This document shows, piece by piece, positions 36,222 through 45,383 of a stretch of DNA of 64,000 bases. Source of the DNA: Shimia haliotis (lineage in GTDB: Bacteria; Pseudomonadota; Alphaproteobacteria; Rhodobacterales; Rhodobacteraceae); NCBI RefSeq assembly GCF_900114415.1, contig NZ_FOSZ01000001.1, positions 558,001 through 622,000 on the forward strand. Direction: 5' to 3'. Numbering within the stretch: the first letter of the stretch is position 1; each line of letters begins with the position of its first letter. Under the pieces are notes generated by a model. The model was not told the origin of the DNA, did not search any database, and saw nothing but the letters and a program-made list of their open reading frames with translations. A program made the position numbers and the translations under genes.

Positions 36222-36848
36222 CTAGCCCAGAAGTCCTACGTCGCTCAAACCATCGAGTATGAACTGCACCGCCAGCGCCGCCAGCAGCATGCCGAAAAGG
36301 CGGGTGACGACGTTGATGCCGGTGCGGCCCAACGCGCGCTCGAAAAAACCTGCGGTCAGGAAAAGCACAAAAAGAAGAGCGACCACGGCCAAGGCCATTG
36401 CCAACATCAAAATCTTGGATTGGGTGTCGTCATATTGACCGACCAGAAGGATCACGGTGGTGATCGCTCCGGGGCCAGCGATCAGCGGCATCGCCATCGG
36501 AAAGACGGAGGGATCGTCGTAGTCTTCTTCTTCGGCCTCTTCAGCCTGACCTTCGCGCCGTTTGGTGCGCCGTTCAAAGAGCATGTCAAAGGCGGTGAAG
36601 AACAGCAAAAGGCCGCCGGCGATGCGGAAGGCGGGCATGGAGATGCCGACAAAGCCGAGGACAGCCTCGCCAAGGAAGGCAAAGACCGAGAGCAAAACAG
36701 CCGCGATAAGGCATGCGCGCATTGCGATGGCGCGGCGTTCGCGGGTCGGCACGCCCTGTGTCAATGAAATATAGATCGGCAAAAGGCCAATCGGGTCGAT
36801 GATCACAAAAAGCGTCACAAAGGCGGTGACGAGAGCTGCCGATTCCAT
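36222..36848 (-). CDS. MarC-family integral membrane protein
   Basis: 208-aa six-helix membrane protein with VIIDPIGLLPIYISLTQG near residue 15 and MPLIAGPGAITTVILL near residue 120, both family markers. An acidic loop (EGQAEEAEEEDYDD) sits between helices 3 and 4. The family was once tied to multiple antibiotic resistance, a claim later withdrawn, so the role is open. It follows the ABC-F gene by 39 bp. Confidence 0.9.
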   Translation of the reverse strand: MESAALVTAFVTLFVIIDPIGLLPIYISLTQGVPTRERRAIAMRACLIAAVLLSVFAFLGEAVLGFVGISMPAFRIAGGLLLFFTAFDMLFERRTKRREGQAEEAEEEDYDDPSVFPMAMPLIAGPGAITTVILLVGQYDDTQSKILMLAMALAVVALLFVLFLTAGFFERALGRTGINVVTRLFGMLLAALAVQFILDGLSDVGLLG

Positions 36849-36887
36849 AAGTCAGTCCAAATGCAGGTGGTCCGGTGACGCTAACAG

Positions 36888-38741
36888 TCAGGCTTCGGCT
36901 TTTTCAAGCTTTTCAAGCGCCTTCATCCAGAGATCCTCGGCGCGATCCTGCGCATCGCGAACCTCGCCGTATTTCTTTTGCCAGACTTCCATCTCGCCCA
37001 ATTTGGTATCCTCATAAAGCGTTGGATCGGCGAGCTTCTTGGCCAGCTTGTCGGACATCTCGTTGAGCTTTTCGACGCGGGCCTCGCATTTGCGCACCTC
37101 GGCGCGTAGCGCGAGGATGTCGTCACGGGAGGCGCGTTTGGGCGCGGGTTTGGCGGCCTTGGCTTTGCTACCTGCCGGTTTCTCGGCGGTCAGCAGCAGT
37201 TTACGGTAGGCCTGCAGGTCTTCCTCATAAGGTTTCACTGTGCCGTCTTTGACCAGCCAGAGGCGGTCGGCAACCAGCGTCAGCAGGTGCATGTCGTGGC
37301 TGACCAGAATGACGGCACCGGTGTAGGCGGTGAGCGCTTCAACCAAAGCTTCGCGGCTTTCGATGTCGAGGTGGTTGGTCGGTTCGTCAAGGATCAACAG
37401 GTGTGGCGCATCCAGCGTTGCCAGCAGGAGCGAGAGGCGCGCCTTTTGGCCGCCGGACAGGCGTCCGACCTCGGTTTCGGCCTGTGCTGCGCCAAGGCCA
37501 AATCCGGCAAGGCGGGCGCGCAGACGGGCTTGGCCTTCGGCGGGGCGTTCGCGCGTCAGGTGCTGGATCGGGGTTTCGTCGACGTAAAGTTCATCCACCT
37601 GGTGCTGGGCAAAGAAACCGATGCGCAGCTTTGAAGAGGAGGTGAACTTGCCGCCCATGGGTTCAAGGCGGGAGGACAGCAGTTTGGCCAGCGTGGATTT
37701 ACCTTGACCGTTTTTGCCCAAGAGCGCGATGCGGTCGTCCTGATCAATGCGCAGATCGAGGTTTTTCAGGACCACCGTGTCGCCATAGCCCGTTGAGCCG
37801 CCTTCGATCGCGATGATCGGCGGGGAGAGCTCTTCGGGTGTGGGGAAGGTGAAGACCACGCGCGCCGCATCTTCGGGCGCGGTGATCGGGGTCATCTTCT
37901 CCAGCATTTTTACGCGGCTTTGCGCTTGTTTCGCTTTGGATGCCTTGGCTTTGAAACGGTCAACAAAGGCCTGCAGGTGTTCGCGTTGGGCCTGTTGTTT
38001 CTTGGCGGCTGCGGCCTGCACGGCGCGTTGTTCGGCCCGTTGGCGGGCGAATTGGTCGTAGGGGCCGGTGTAGTAGGTTAGTTTGCGCTCATCCAGATGC
38101 AGGATCGCGCCCACGGAGCGGTTCAGCAGTTCGCGGTCGTGGCTGATGATCAAAACGGTGTGCGGGTATTTGACCAGATAGTTTTCCAGCCACAGCGCGC
38201 CCTCGAGATCGAGGTAGTTGGTCGGTTCGTCGAGCAGCAGGTAGTCGGGCTGCGAAAAGAGCACCGCCGCCAGCGCAACACGCATCCGCCAGCCGCCCGA
38301 GTAGGCGGAGCAGGGTTGCAGTTGGTCTTCGTGGTCAAAGCCGAGGCCCTTGAGGATTGAGCCCGCGCGGGCTTCGGCCGACCAAGCGTCGATGTCGGTC
38401 AGTCGGGTCTGAATTTCAGCAATGCGGGCGGGGTCGGTTGCGGTTTCTGATTCCGCCAAGAGGTCGGCGCGTTCGGTGTCTGCGGCCAGAACCGTGTCGA
38501 TCAGTGAAACTTCGTTGGAGGGCACCTCCTGTGCGACGCCGCCGATGCGGGCGCGCTGGGGCAGGGTGATGGAGCCGCCTTCAAGAGACAACTCCCCACG
38601 GATCAGGCGGAAAAGCGTGGTCTTGCCCGCGCCGTTGCGTCCGATCAGGCCAACCTTGTGACCGGGTGGGATGGTGGCGGAAGCGTCCTCAAAGAGGGGG
38701 CGGCCTTCGACGGAATAGGAGATGTCTGAAATCTTGAGCAT
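36888..38741 (-). CDS. ABC-F family ATPase (YheS/ABCF3-like)
   Basis: 617-aa soluble protein with two ATP-binding cassettes and no membrane domain; members act on the ribosome E site. NBD1 has GRNGAGKTT near 33 and SGGWRMRVAL near 144; NBD2 has GKNGQGKST near 347 and SGGQKARLSLLL near 437; both have LLLDEPTN or LILDEPTN Walker B. The linker between cassettes (about 235-300) is highly charged and helical, and a C-terminal coiled coil (about 530-617) follows. Start 38741 (MLKISDISYSV) is favoured. Divergent from ndk. Confidence 0.94.
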   Translation of the reverse strand: MLKISDISYSVEGRPLFEDASATIPPGHKVGLIGRNGAGKTTLFRLIRGELSLEGGSITLPQRARIGGVAQEVPSNEVSLIDTVLAADTERADLLAESETATDPARIAEIQTRLTDIDAWSAEARAGSILKGLGFDHEDQLQPCSAYSGGWRMRVALAAVLFSQPDYLLLDEPTNYLDLEGALWLENYLVKYPHTVLIISHDRELLNRSVGAILHLDERKLTYYTGPYDQFARQRAEQRAVQAAAAKKQQAQREHLQAFVDRFKAKASKAKQAQSRVKMLEKMTPITAPEDAARVVFTFPTPEELSPPIIAIEGGSTGYGDTVVLKNLDLRIDQDDRIALLGKNGQGKSTLAKLLSSRLEPMGGKFTSSSKLRIGFFAQHQVDELYVDETPIQHLTRERPAEGQARLRARLAGFGLGAAQAETEVGRLSGGQKARLSLLLATLDAPHLLILDEPTNHLDIESREALVEALTAYTGAVILVSHDMHLLTLVADRLWLVKDGTVKPYEEDLQAYRKLLLTAEKPAGSKAKAAKPAPKRASRDDILALRAEVRKCEARVEKLNEMSDKLAKKLADPTLYEDTKLGEMEVWQKKYGEVRDAQDRAEDLWMKALEKLEKAEA

Positions 38742-38874
38742 GGGCGCGGTGTGACCCATGCGAGGCGCGGCGTCAATCACTGCTTTTCAAGTGCGCAATC
38801 CCGTGGTATCGGGGCGCCAATTTGGAACCGGAAGCGGGCAAGGTGTCCGCGCCACAATTACAAGGATCACAGAC

Positions 38875-39297
38875 ATGGCTCTGGAACGCACCTTCTCGAT
38901 CATCAAACCCGATGCAACCCGCCGCAACCTGACAGGCGCGATCAACGCCAAGTTCGAAGAAGCTGGCCTACGCATCGTTGCACAAAAGCGCATCCACCTG
39001 ACCAAAGCGCAAGCTGGCGTTTTCTATGCTGTGCACGCCGAGCGTCCGTTCTATGACGAACTGTGCGAATTCATGGCGTCCGAGCCGATCGTTGCTCAGG
39101 TTCTGGAAGGCGAAGGCGCCATCGCGAAAAACCGCGAAGTTATGGGTGCAACCAACCCAGCAGACGCAGCACCGGGCACCATCCGCGCCGAGTTTGCAGA
39201 ATCTGTTGGCGAAAACTCCGTACACGGTTCCGACGCTCCGGAAACCGCAGCGGTAGAAATTGCATACTTCTTCTCCGGTTTGGAGCTGGTGGGCTAA
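38875..39297 (+). CDS. ndk: Nucleoside diphosphate kinase
   Basis: 140-aa NDP kinase that balances nucleoside triphosphates. [19 protein letters not shown] start, catalytic His in [12 protein letters not shown] near residue 117, and the KPDA and Arg residues for nucleotide phosphates are intact. Codon use is more biased to C-ending codons than that of its neighbours, as expected for a highly expressed gene. Followed by a GCAA-tetraloop terminator. Confidence 0.98.
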   Translation: MALERTFSIIKPDATRRNLTGAINAKFEEAGLRIVAQKRIHLTKAQAGVFYAVHAERPFYDELCEFMASEPIVAQVLEGEGAIAKNREVMGATNPADAAPGTIRAEFAESVGENSVHGSDAPETAAVEIAYFFSGLELVG

Positions 39298-39327
39298 GCC
39301 TACTACAGTCCATTCGGATGAGTTTGA

Positions 39328-39356
39328 AACGCGGGAGGGCAACCTCTCGCGTTTTT
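39328..39356 (+). terminator. Rho-independent terminator of ndk
   Basis: AACGCGGGAGG and CCTCTCGCGTT form an 11-bp stem with one mismatch, closed by a GCAA tetraloop, and run into five T residues. Confidence 0.88.
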
Positions 39357-39403
39357 CTTTGGCTTGATGTTTCGGGCGAGAGGCCAGCCCCTCGCTCTCC
39401 CCG

Positions 39404-39424
39404 AGGTATTTTTGGCAATAGGAA
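39404..39424 (+). repeat. Dispersed 21-bp intergenic repeat, copy 2
   Basis: Exact inverse of 11312-11332. It lies between ndk and the convergent TfoX-C gene, directly before the stop of the latter, again in a gap between convergent genes. Confidence 0.7.
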
Positions 39425-39426
39425 GA

Positions 39427-39759
39427 TCAGGAACGCTTTTCGATGACGCCGATCATGTCCAGTGCGATTTCCAGATCAGAGCGGCCTTTGTCATGAGACG
39501 AGGCCTTGATCGCGTCAAAGCGTTTGCGAAGGGCGTCTTTTTCGCGGCCCTTGCAGTCGTTCCACGGGCGCCCCTGAAGGCCCATCACAAGAACATAGTA
39601 ACCGATGAAATGCGGGCGTGTGCCGGATTTCAAAAGGCGCGCATAGGTTTCGTCCGGGCCCAAATCGCGGATTTCTTCAGCCGTTGTGATGCCTGCGCGG
39701 GCGCAGGCCTGCTCGTAAGCGGGGCCGAGATTGCGGATGCTTGAGATGGGCGTGCTCAT
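39427..39759 (-). CDS. TfoX C-terminal-domain protein
   Basis: 110-aa protein consisting of the TfoX/Sxy C-terminal helical domain only (SSIRNLGPAYEQACARAGITTAEEIRDLG, a helix-hairpin-helix-like start). The N-terminal domain needed for competence regulation in gammaproteobacteria is absent, so a competence role should not be assumed. Ends 3 bp after a dispersed repeat and is followed upstream by a 39-aa small gene on the same strand. Confidence 0.85.
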   Translation of the reverse strand: MSTPISSIRNLGPAYEQACARAGITTAEEIRDLGPDETYARLLKSGTRPHFIGYYVLVMGLQGRPWNDCKGREKDALRKRFDAIKASSHDKGRSDLEIALDMIGVIEKRS

Positions 39760-39796
39760 GGTCGCAGATTAGTGGGCTGCGAAGAGAGCGCAACCG

Positions 39797-39916
39797 TCAG
39801 ATGGAGGCCCAGTCTGTGAAAATAGGCTTGGGTTTTTCCGGCTTGGGTTGGGATTTTGTTTCCGGTTTGGTGGTGGGCGCGGGTTTTTGGCCGGCCGGTG
39901 TGGTGACGTAAGGCAT
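39797..39916 (-). CDS. 39-aa Pro/Lys-rich small protein
   Basis: Short gene starting MPYVTTPAGQKPAPTTKPE and ending PKPIFTDWASI. It is supported by a textbook ribosome site, GAGGAG ending 7 nt before the ATG on the minus strand, and by a low-complexity Pro/Lys/Thr composition with a distinct hydrophobic-aromatic C-terminal end (IFTDWASI) that looks like a docking peptide. Upstream is the divergent AI-2E gene and downstream the TfoX-C gene, 37 bp away, so the two may be co-transcribed. No function can be assigned. Confidence 0.65.
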   Translation of the reverse strand: MPYVTTPAGQKPAPTTKPETKSQPKPEKPKPIFTDWASI

Positions 39917-40183
39917 GAAACTGCTCCTCAATGTGGTCGGGTCTGTGCCCGTGTGGCGCCTTGTGGCGCGCTCTGTCCGGCGATCATGGCATGAAGTTGT
40001 GCCGCTTGGATGCCGGAATTTGGGAGAATTCTTGCCGATGTTGCGCCAGATACACAGGGTATGTGTAGGCAGGCCTGTTGAAAAACCCTTGATTGAGAGA
40101 GGCTTGGTCGCCAGTGTTGGCGCAACGGAACGGTCGCTCTCGATTGGGTGACAGGTTTTAACCACAGGTCGCGAGGGACACAG

Positions 40184-41272
40184 ATGAGCAGCGGACAATC
40201 GGTGATGCGGCCGTTGATGTATTTCGTGGTCAGCGCATTTTTTCTTGTTGCGGGGCTGGTCTATGCGGCAGAGGTGCTGGTTCCTTTGTCCATCGCCATT
40301 CTTCTTTTTGTGTTGGTGACGGCGATCGTGGATCGGGTGAATGACGTGCGGGTTGGCGGGCGCAAGTTGCCTGGTGTTGTTGCGCATTTGGGCGCGCTTT
40401 GCGTGGTGTTGTTCGGCCTGTGGGTGATCGTGTCGATTTTTGCCGCACAGGCAGGATCGGTCAGCGAGGCAGTGCCGCGTTATGAGGCGCGGTTTGACAG
40501 CATCCTGTCGCGGATTGTTTCGCTGGTTGGCGATCAGAATTTTGAGGCCGCCAAGGCCGCTTTGGCCGAGATGGAAATCACGGGGTTTGCCACCGGCGCG
40601 ATCAGTTCGGCGGGTGGGTTTCTGAGCGGGTTGTTGTTGGTGCTGCTTTATATTCCGTTCATGATGGTGGAGCGGCGTCCGATGGCGCGCAAACTGGAGA
40701 TTGCGTTTCCGGATCCTGAGGTGCTTGAGCGCGTGCAGAAGATGGGTGAAGGCGTGTCGCTTGGCTTGCAGCGCTATGTCGGGATCAAGACATTCGTGAG
40801 CATTCTGACCGGTCTGGGTAGCTATTGCTTCATGAAGCCGGTCGGGCTGGATTTTGCCGAAACCTGGGCGGTGCTGATATTTTTGCTGAATTTCATTCCC
40901 ACGCTGGGGTCGATGATTGGTGTGGCGATCCCGAGCATAGTCGCTTTGGTGCAGTTTGAAACGTTTACGCCTTTTCTGATTATCCTTCTGGGCTGTGGAG
41001 TTGTGCAGTTTGGCATTGGCAATGTGGTCGAGCCCGCAATCACGGGGCGGTCGTTGAATTTGTCGACGCTGATGGTGATTTTGGCGCTGACTTTCTGGAC
41101 CGCGATTTGGGGGATCGCCGGAGCCTTTTTGAGCGTGCCGATCACGGTGTGTATGTTGATCGTGTTGTCTCATATCAAGGCCACGCGGACAGTGGCGGTG
41201 TTGATGTCGGGCGACGGGCGGTTGATGGTGGATGATGTGCCGACTACAGAAGACAGCAAGGAGATGCAGTGA
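40184..41272 (+). CDS. AI-2E family transporter (TqsA/PerM-like)
   Basis: 362-aa membrane protein of the AI-2E/PerM superfamily, with about seven to eight hydrophobic helices: two N-terminal ones, a periplasmic segment around residues 95-135, and the C-terminal cluster with FLLNFIPTLGSMIGVAIPSIVALVQ near residue 235, the family hallmark. Start 40184 has GAGGGA 8 nt upstream. Its TGA overlaps the next ATG by one base. The exported substrate (autoinducer or ion) is not decidable. Confidence 0.9.
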   Translation: MSSGQSVMRPLMYFVVSAFFLVAGLVYAAEVLVPLSIAILLFVLVTAIVDRVNDVRVGGRKLPGVVAHLGALCVVLFGLWVIVSIFAAQAGSVSEAVPRYEARFDSILSRIVSLVGDQNFEAAKAALAEMEITGFATGAISSAGGFLSGLLLVLLYIPFMMVERRPMARKLEIAFPDPEVLERVQKMGEGVSLGLQRYVGIKTFVSILTGLGSYCFMKPVGLDFAETWAVLIFLLNFIPTLGSMIGVAIPSIVALVQFETFTPFLIILLGCGVVQFGIGNVVEPAITGRSLNLSTLMVILALTFWTAIWGIAGAFLSVPITVCMLIVLSHIKATRTVAVLMSGDGRLMVDDVPTTEDSKEMQ

Positions 41273-41517
41273 TGGCGACAAAGGCGGAACTGGAAGCAGA
41301 GGTGTTGCGGCTTCGTGCGGAATTGGAACGTCAGCCGGCACGAGACCTCAAAGAAGAAGAGCCAGCGCTGGAGCCGGAGGAAGACACCGAGCACGAGAGT
41401 TGGGAAGACAGCCTGTCCGATATTGTGACTGCGCTGGAAGAATTGCCGCAAAAACAGCCTGTGATGCTGGCGCTTGGAGCGCTGGCGGTTGGGTATTTGA
41501 TTGGACGTGCACGCTAG
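41272..41517 (+). CDS. YqjD/ElaB (DUF883)-like small tail-anchored protein
   Basis: 81-aa protein with an N-terminal coiled-coil (residues 3-25, heptad-like ELEAEVLRLRAELERQ), an acidic linker and a single C-terminal membrane helix PVMLALGALAVGYLIGRAR. This plan and the GYLIGR ending are those of E. coli YqjD/ElaB, which tether ribosomes to the inner membrane. Family membership is inferred from architecture, not from clear sequence identity. Shares TGATG with the AI-2E gene and precedes the YqjE-like gene by 9 bp. Confidence 0.65.
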   Translation: MATKAELEAEVLRLRAELERQPARDLKEEEPALEPEEDTEHESWEDSLSDIVTALEELPQKQPVMLALGALAVGYLIGRAR

Positions 41518-41526
41518 GAGGCGGCC

Positions 41527-41991
41527 ATGAGCAACAGAATTTCACGCAACATTTCGATTATTCTGAGATCTGAACGGTTGATTGCACAGCGTCACATGGC
41601 GGTGTTTCGCAAGCAGACCGGTTTGGTGGCCGCAGCTTTGGTGGCGGCGGGTGTTGGGCTGGTGATGCTCAACGTGGCCGGATTTCTGGCGCTGTCTGAG
41701 GTCATGTCGGGTGCCAGCGCGGCGCTGATTGTGGCTTTGGTCAATCTGGTTTTGGCGATTGGCCTTGTTCTGACGGCGGGCAACGCGTCGGTCGGCGAAG
41801 AGGTGGACGCGGTGGCCGAAGTTCGCGACATGGCGCTGGAAGACCTTGAGGCTGAAGTGCGCGCGGCGGCGAATGAGGCCAAGACAGCGACGGATGCGAT
41901 CAGGAATATGGCCAAGAACCCGCTGGGCGCGATCACACCGGGATTGGCCTCGGCTTTGGCCAAGGCGATTGTGAAAACCTCTAAAAAATAG
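41527..41991 (+). CDS. YqjE-like phage-holin-superfamily membrane protein
   Basis: 154-aa protein with two membrane helices (about 31-53 and 63-83) and a long C-terminal amphipathic helical region. Resembles the Phage_holin_3_6/YqjE group, which is chromosomal and not viral. It follows the YqjD-like gene as yqjE follows yqjD in enterobacteria. No lysis genes are nearby. Ends 4 bp from the convergent rnd. Confidence 0.72.
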   Translation: MSNRISRNISIILRSERLIAQRHMAVFRKQTGLVAAALVAAGVGLVMLNVAGFLALSEVMSGASAALIVALVNLVLAIGLVLTAGNASVGEEVDAVAEVRDMALEDLEAEVRAAANEAKTATDAIRNMAKNPLGAITPGLASALAKAIVKTSKK

Positions 41992-41995
41992 GCGT

Positions 41996-43153
41996 TTAGA
42001 GCTTTATTGCGACAACCTGCGCGCCTTTGGCTGCGAGGGCGATTTCACCATCACAAAGGCGCAGGGCGTCATCGCCGAACACTTCACGCCGCCAGCCCGA
42101 CAGCGCGGCAACGTCGCGTTGGCCGGAGGCAAGTGCGTCAAGGTCGGAGGCAGAGGCGATGAGTTTCGGCGCGACACCCGAGGTTTCGGTCTTGGCCTTG
42201 AGCAGCACGCGCAGTAGATCGGCAAGTGCGGGGTTGACCTGCAGCTTGTCGTCTTTGCGTGGCACGCGTGGCATGTCGTCGGCGGGACAGTTCACACCCG
42301 CTGCGATGGCCCTCAGAATACCGTCTGCGATGTCGCCTTTGCGGGCCTCGCGCAGCAGCAGGCGGGATTTGCCAAGATCACCGATGTTGCGCGGTTTGGT
42401 GGAGGCCAGTTCCACCAAGGCATCATCTTTGAACACGCGGTTGCGGGGGACGTTGCGCTCCTGCGCATAGGCCTCGCGGAATTTGGCAAGTTCACGCACA
42501 ATGGCAAGAAACTTGGGCGAGGTCGTGCGGGTTTTCACACGTTTCCAAGCGTTTTCAGGCTGAATGATATAGGTGTCGGGATTGGTCAGGATGCCAATTT
42601 CTTCTTGTACCCAATGTGTGCGCTCAGATTTTACCAGCTGCGCGGCCAGAAATTCGTAGATTTTGCGCAGATGGGTCACATCGGCCAACGCATAGGTTTT
42701 TTGAGCGTCGCTGAGCGGGCGGCGGGACCAGTCGGTGAAGCGAGAGCTTTTGTCGACGGAGCCTTTTGCGATGCGGCGCACGAGAGTTTCATAGCCCACT
42801 TGTTCGCCAAAGCCGCAGACCATTGCCGCGACTTGCGTGTCAAAGAGGGGTTCAGGGAATACTCCGGCTTCGACAAAGAAGATTTCCAGATCTTGACGGG
42901 CGGCGTGGAACACTTTGACAACAGACGTGTCACGAAAAAGCTCATAGAGCGGTTCAAGCGACATGCCGTCGGCCAACGGATCAACCAGAACCGCATTGTC
43001 ATCTGTTTCTCCTGGCATCGCGAGTTGTACGAGACAGAGTTTGGAATAGTAGGTGCGTTCGCGCAGGAATTCCGTGTCGATTGTCACATAAGGATGTTCC
43101 CGCGCCTCTGTGCAGAATTGGGCGAGGGCGTCTGTGGTCGTCAGGGTTTTCAT
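41996..43153 (-). CDS. rnd: Ribonuclease D
   Basis: 385-aa 3'-5' exoribonuclease for tRNA and stable RNA maturation. DEDDy residues: VTIDTEFLRE near 23, FHAARQDLEIF near 80, and YALADVTHL near 150. The HRDC domain follows from about residue 205 (KFREAYAQERNVPRNRVFKDDAL). Start 43153 (MKTLTTTDALAQF) is chosen over an upstream extension lacking conservation. It follows purN by 84 bp on the same strand. Confidence 0.95.
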   Translation of the reverse strand: MKTLTTTDALAQFCTEAREHPYVTIDTEFLRERTYYSKLCLVQLAMPGETDDNAVLVDPLADGMSLEPLYELFRDTSVVKVFHAARQDLEIFFVEAGVFPEPLFDTQVAAMVCGFGEQVGYETLVRRIAKGSVDKSSRFTDWSRRPLSDAQKTYALADVTHLRKIYEFLAAQLVKSERTHWVQEEIGILTNPDTYIIQPENAWKRVKTRTTSPKFLAIVRELAKFREAYAQERNVPRNRVFKDDALVELASTKPRNIGDLGKSRLLLREARKGDIADGILRAIAAGVNCPADDMPRVPRKDDKLQVNPALADLLRVLLKAKTETSGVAPKLIASASDLDALASGQRDVAALSGWRREVFGDDALRLCDGEIALAAKGAQVVAIKL

Positions 43154-43237
43154 GGGCGGCTGTCTTCTTGCTCTGGTCTTTTTCTGTGTTGTCACCAGCA
43201 CTACGCAGAAAAAGTGAAGAATGCAATTACAGCAGGC

Positions 43238-43831
43238 TCACAGGTCCACACGGGTGGTGTCGCCAGCCGCAAAACGGCGCAGGCAGGCGGGATAAAGTTT
43301 GTGTTCTTGCGTCAGGACGCGGGCGGCTAGGGTGTCGGGCGTGTCAGCCGTCTGAACCGTGATGCGGGCCTGTCCGAGGATGGGGCCATCGTCGAGGAGG
43401 GGCGTAACCATATGCACGGTGCAGCCATGTTCCGCATCACCGGCTTCGAGCGCGCGGGCGTGGGTGTGCAGACCTTTGTATTTAGGCAGCAGGGACGGGT
43501 GAATGTTGAGCATCCGGCCTTCCCAAGGGGCGACAAAGCCTTCGGTCAGAACACGCATGAACCCTGCAAGGCACAAAATGTCGGGAGTCACCTTGTCCAG
43601 TTCGGCTTGCAACGCGGCTTCGAACGCGGGGCGGTCGCCTTTGAAGGGGCGATGATCCACTGAGACCACAGGCACGCCCATGGCGGCAGCTTTGGCGAGG
43701 CCGCCGGCGTCGGCGGAGTTGGCGAGCACGAGAACGGGTTCTGCCGGGTGGTTCGGGTCGGCCATGTCTTCGACGAGGCGCACCATGTTGGAGCCCCCGC
43801 CGGAGATGAAGATGGCGACGCGTTTTTTCAC
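43238..43831 (-). CDS. purN: Phosphoribosylglycinamide formyltransferase
   Basis: 197-aa enzyme of the third purine step; uses 10-formyl-THF to formylate [22 protein letters not shown] start for phosphate binding, catalytic [12 protein letters not shown] near residue 108 with the conserved His near 136 ([13 protein letters not shown]) and Asp. Overlaps purM by ATGA, as usual. Confidence 0.97.
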   Translation of the reverse strand: MKKRVAIFISGGGSNMVRLVEDMADPNHPAEPVLVLANSADAGGLAKAAAMGVPVVSVDHRPFKGDRPAFEAALQAELDKVTPDILCLAGFMRVLTEGFVAPWEGRMLNIHPSLLPKYKGLHTHARALEAGDAEHGCTVHMVTPLLDDGPILGQARITVQTADTPDTLAARVLTQEHKLYPACLRRFAAGDTTRVDL

Positions 43832-44877
43832 AGGAGCGCGCCTGTGTAGGCGACGCCTTCGCCCGCCACCACTTGGCCAAGGCGGGAAACAGTTTCGCCC
43901 TCAGCGGTCAGCAGAGCGGCCAGCGCGTCGGCCTGATCGGCTTCGACAGACAGGATCATGCCAATGCCGGAGTTGAAGGTTTTCAGGATTTCCGCCTGAT
44001 CCATGTTGCCGGTTGCGGCAAGCCATTGGAATACCGGCGGTAGAGTCCATGTATCAAGGTCGATCTTTGCGCCGAGACCTTCGGGCAGGACGCGGGGCAG
44101 GTTTTCGGTCAGGCCGCCGCCGGTGATGTGGGCAAGCGCGTGTACGCCGCCTGCGCGGACGGCTGCGAGGCACTGTTTGACATAGAGGCGGGTGGGGGCG
44201 AGCAGGGCGGCGCCAAGGGTCTGGCTGTCGTCCCACGGGCAGGTGTCTTCCCACTTGAGGCCGGAAACCTCGACCAGTTTACGCACCAGCGAGTAGCCGT
44301 TGGAATGTACGCCGTTAGAGGCCAGACCAAGAAGCACGTCGCCTTCTTTTACGCCAGCAGGCAGGTCTGCGCCGCGTTCCATCGCGCCCACTGAGAAGCC
44401 TGCGAGGTCAAAATCTCCGGCTTCGTACATGCCGGGCATTTCAGCGGTCTCACCACCGATCAGAGCGCAGCCGGACTGATAGCAGCCTTCGGCGATGCCT
44501 TCGATGATCCGGGCGGCGGTTTCAGTTTCCAGTTTTCCAGTCGCGAAGTAGTCAAGAAAGAACAGAGGCTCGGCCCCCTGGCACACGAGATCGTTCACAC
44601 ACATCGCCACAAGGTCGATGCCGACGCCGTCAACATTGCCGGTGTCGATCGCGATGCGCAGCTTGGTGCCCACGCCGTCGGTTGCGCCCACGAGAATGGG
44701 ATCGGAGTAGCCAGCATCCTTGAGATCAAAGAGCGCACCAAAGCCCCCAAGGCCCGCCATTACACCCGAACGATTGGTGCGTTTGGCTGCCGGTTTGATG
44801 CGTTCCACAAGCGCGTTTCCTGCGTCGATATCCACACCTGCGTCTGCGTAAGTGATGCCGTTTTTGCCGTCGCTCAT
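43828..44877 (-). CDS. purM: Phosphoribosylformylglycinamidine cyclo-ligase
   Basis: 349-aa AIR synthetase, fifth step of purine synthesis. [21 protein letters not shown] start, [13 protein letters not shown] near 66, [20 protein letters not shown] near 91, and [11 protein letters not shown] near 143. Start 44877 chosen; the ORF continues upstream without family sequence. Forms a purMN unit. Confidence 0.97.
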   Translation of the reverse strand: MSDGKNGITYADAGVDIDAGNALVERIKPAAKRTNRSGVMAGLGGFGALFDLKDAGYSDPILVGATDGVGTKLRIAIDTGNVDGVGIDLVAMCVNDLVCQGAEPLFFLDYFATGKLETETAARIIEGIAEGCYQSGCALIGGETAEMPGMYEAGDFDLAGFSVGAMERGADLPAGVKEGDVLLGLASNGVHSNGYSLVRKLVEVSGLKWEDTCPWDDSQTLGAALLAPTRLYVKQCLAAVRAGGVHALAHITGGGLTENLPRVLPEGLGAKIDLDTWTLPPVFQWLAATGNMDQAEILKTFNSGIGMILSVEADQADALAALLTAEGETVSRLGQVVAGEGVAYTGALL

Positions 44878-45012
44878 TTCCGTAATCCTTGACCGGTGGG
44901 TTTGGCGCATTGCCTTACTGCAATGTGACAGCAAAGGGAACCGCTGTATTGTCCCAATGGCGAGGCATTTAGACGCTTTGCGGGACATGCGCTCAAACTT
45001 GCCAAAGTGCGC

Positions 45013-45041
45013 TTGACGCCAGTGGGCGGCTTGCCTAATCA
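45013..45041 (+). promoter_or_regulatory. Sigma-70-type promoter for the CAT-anticodon tRNA
   Basis: TTGACG at 45013-45018, a 17-bp spacer and TAATCA at 45036-45041, placing the start point a few bases before the tRNA at 45054. Confidence 0.7.
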
Positions 45042-45053
45042 CAGTGAGTAGGC

Positions 45054-45129
45054 GGGCCTGTAGCTCAACGGTTAGAGCAGAGCGCTCATAACGCTTTGGT
45101 TGCGGGTTCAAATCCTGCCGGGCCTACCA
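45054..45129 (+). tRNA. tRNA with CAT anticodon (probably tRNA-Ile2, else Met)
   Basis: 76-nt tRNA with CCA encoded. Acceptor GGGCCTG pairs with CGGGCCT (two G-U pairs); anticodon loop CTCATAA gives CAT. It lacks the initiator features (C1-A72 mismatch, three G-C pairs in the anticodon stem). The variable-region sequence TTTGGTTGC resembles ileX-type tRNA-Ile(k2CAU), so I lean to isoleucine, decoded as AUA after lysidine modification. Confidence 0.93.
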
Positions 45130-45383
45130 ATTTCCGCTGTTGTCCTGTGACTTGCATTTGTGACGAACCTGAGGATTTGAGGGCGTCGTTCGCCTTGGCT
45201 GGCGAAAGACCAGCTAAGAACGCCGCATCGGTTGCAAGAAATGGTGCAAAAAGCGGCCAACGACCGCCGCGCGTTCGGGCCAATCCCGTTCCGATGTTGC
45301 CTACCATCCAAATCAAACGCGATGTGCCTCCAGCCAAAACGAAATTTGGAGTGCGTCGCGCGACGGGGATGTAACAGGACGTA

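Noticed and set aside
39797-41341. 514-aa open frame antisense to the AI-2E gene
   Set aside because: Composition (His/Arg/Gln-rich) is that of a shadow frame. Only its last 39 codons, with their own ATG and ribosome site, are kept as a gene.
41527-41991. Prophage remnant, because of a holin-superfamily protein
   Set aside because: The family includes chromosomal YqjE-like proteins; no lysin, integrase or structural phage gene is nearby, and it is in an operon with an AI-2E transporter.
45130-45383. Small gene between the CAT tRNA and the histidine kinase
   Set aside because: Open frames there have no ribosome site and no sensible composition. A short hairpin (45195-45217, TTGGCTGG/CCAGCTAA) is visible but has no T tract.
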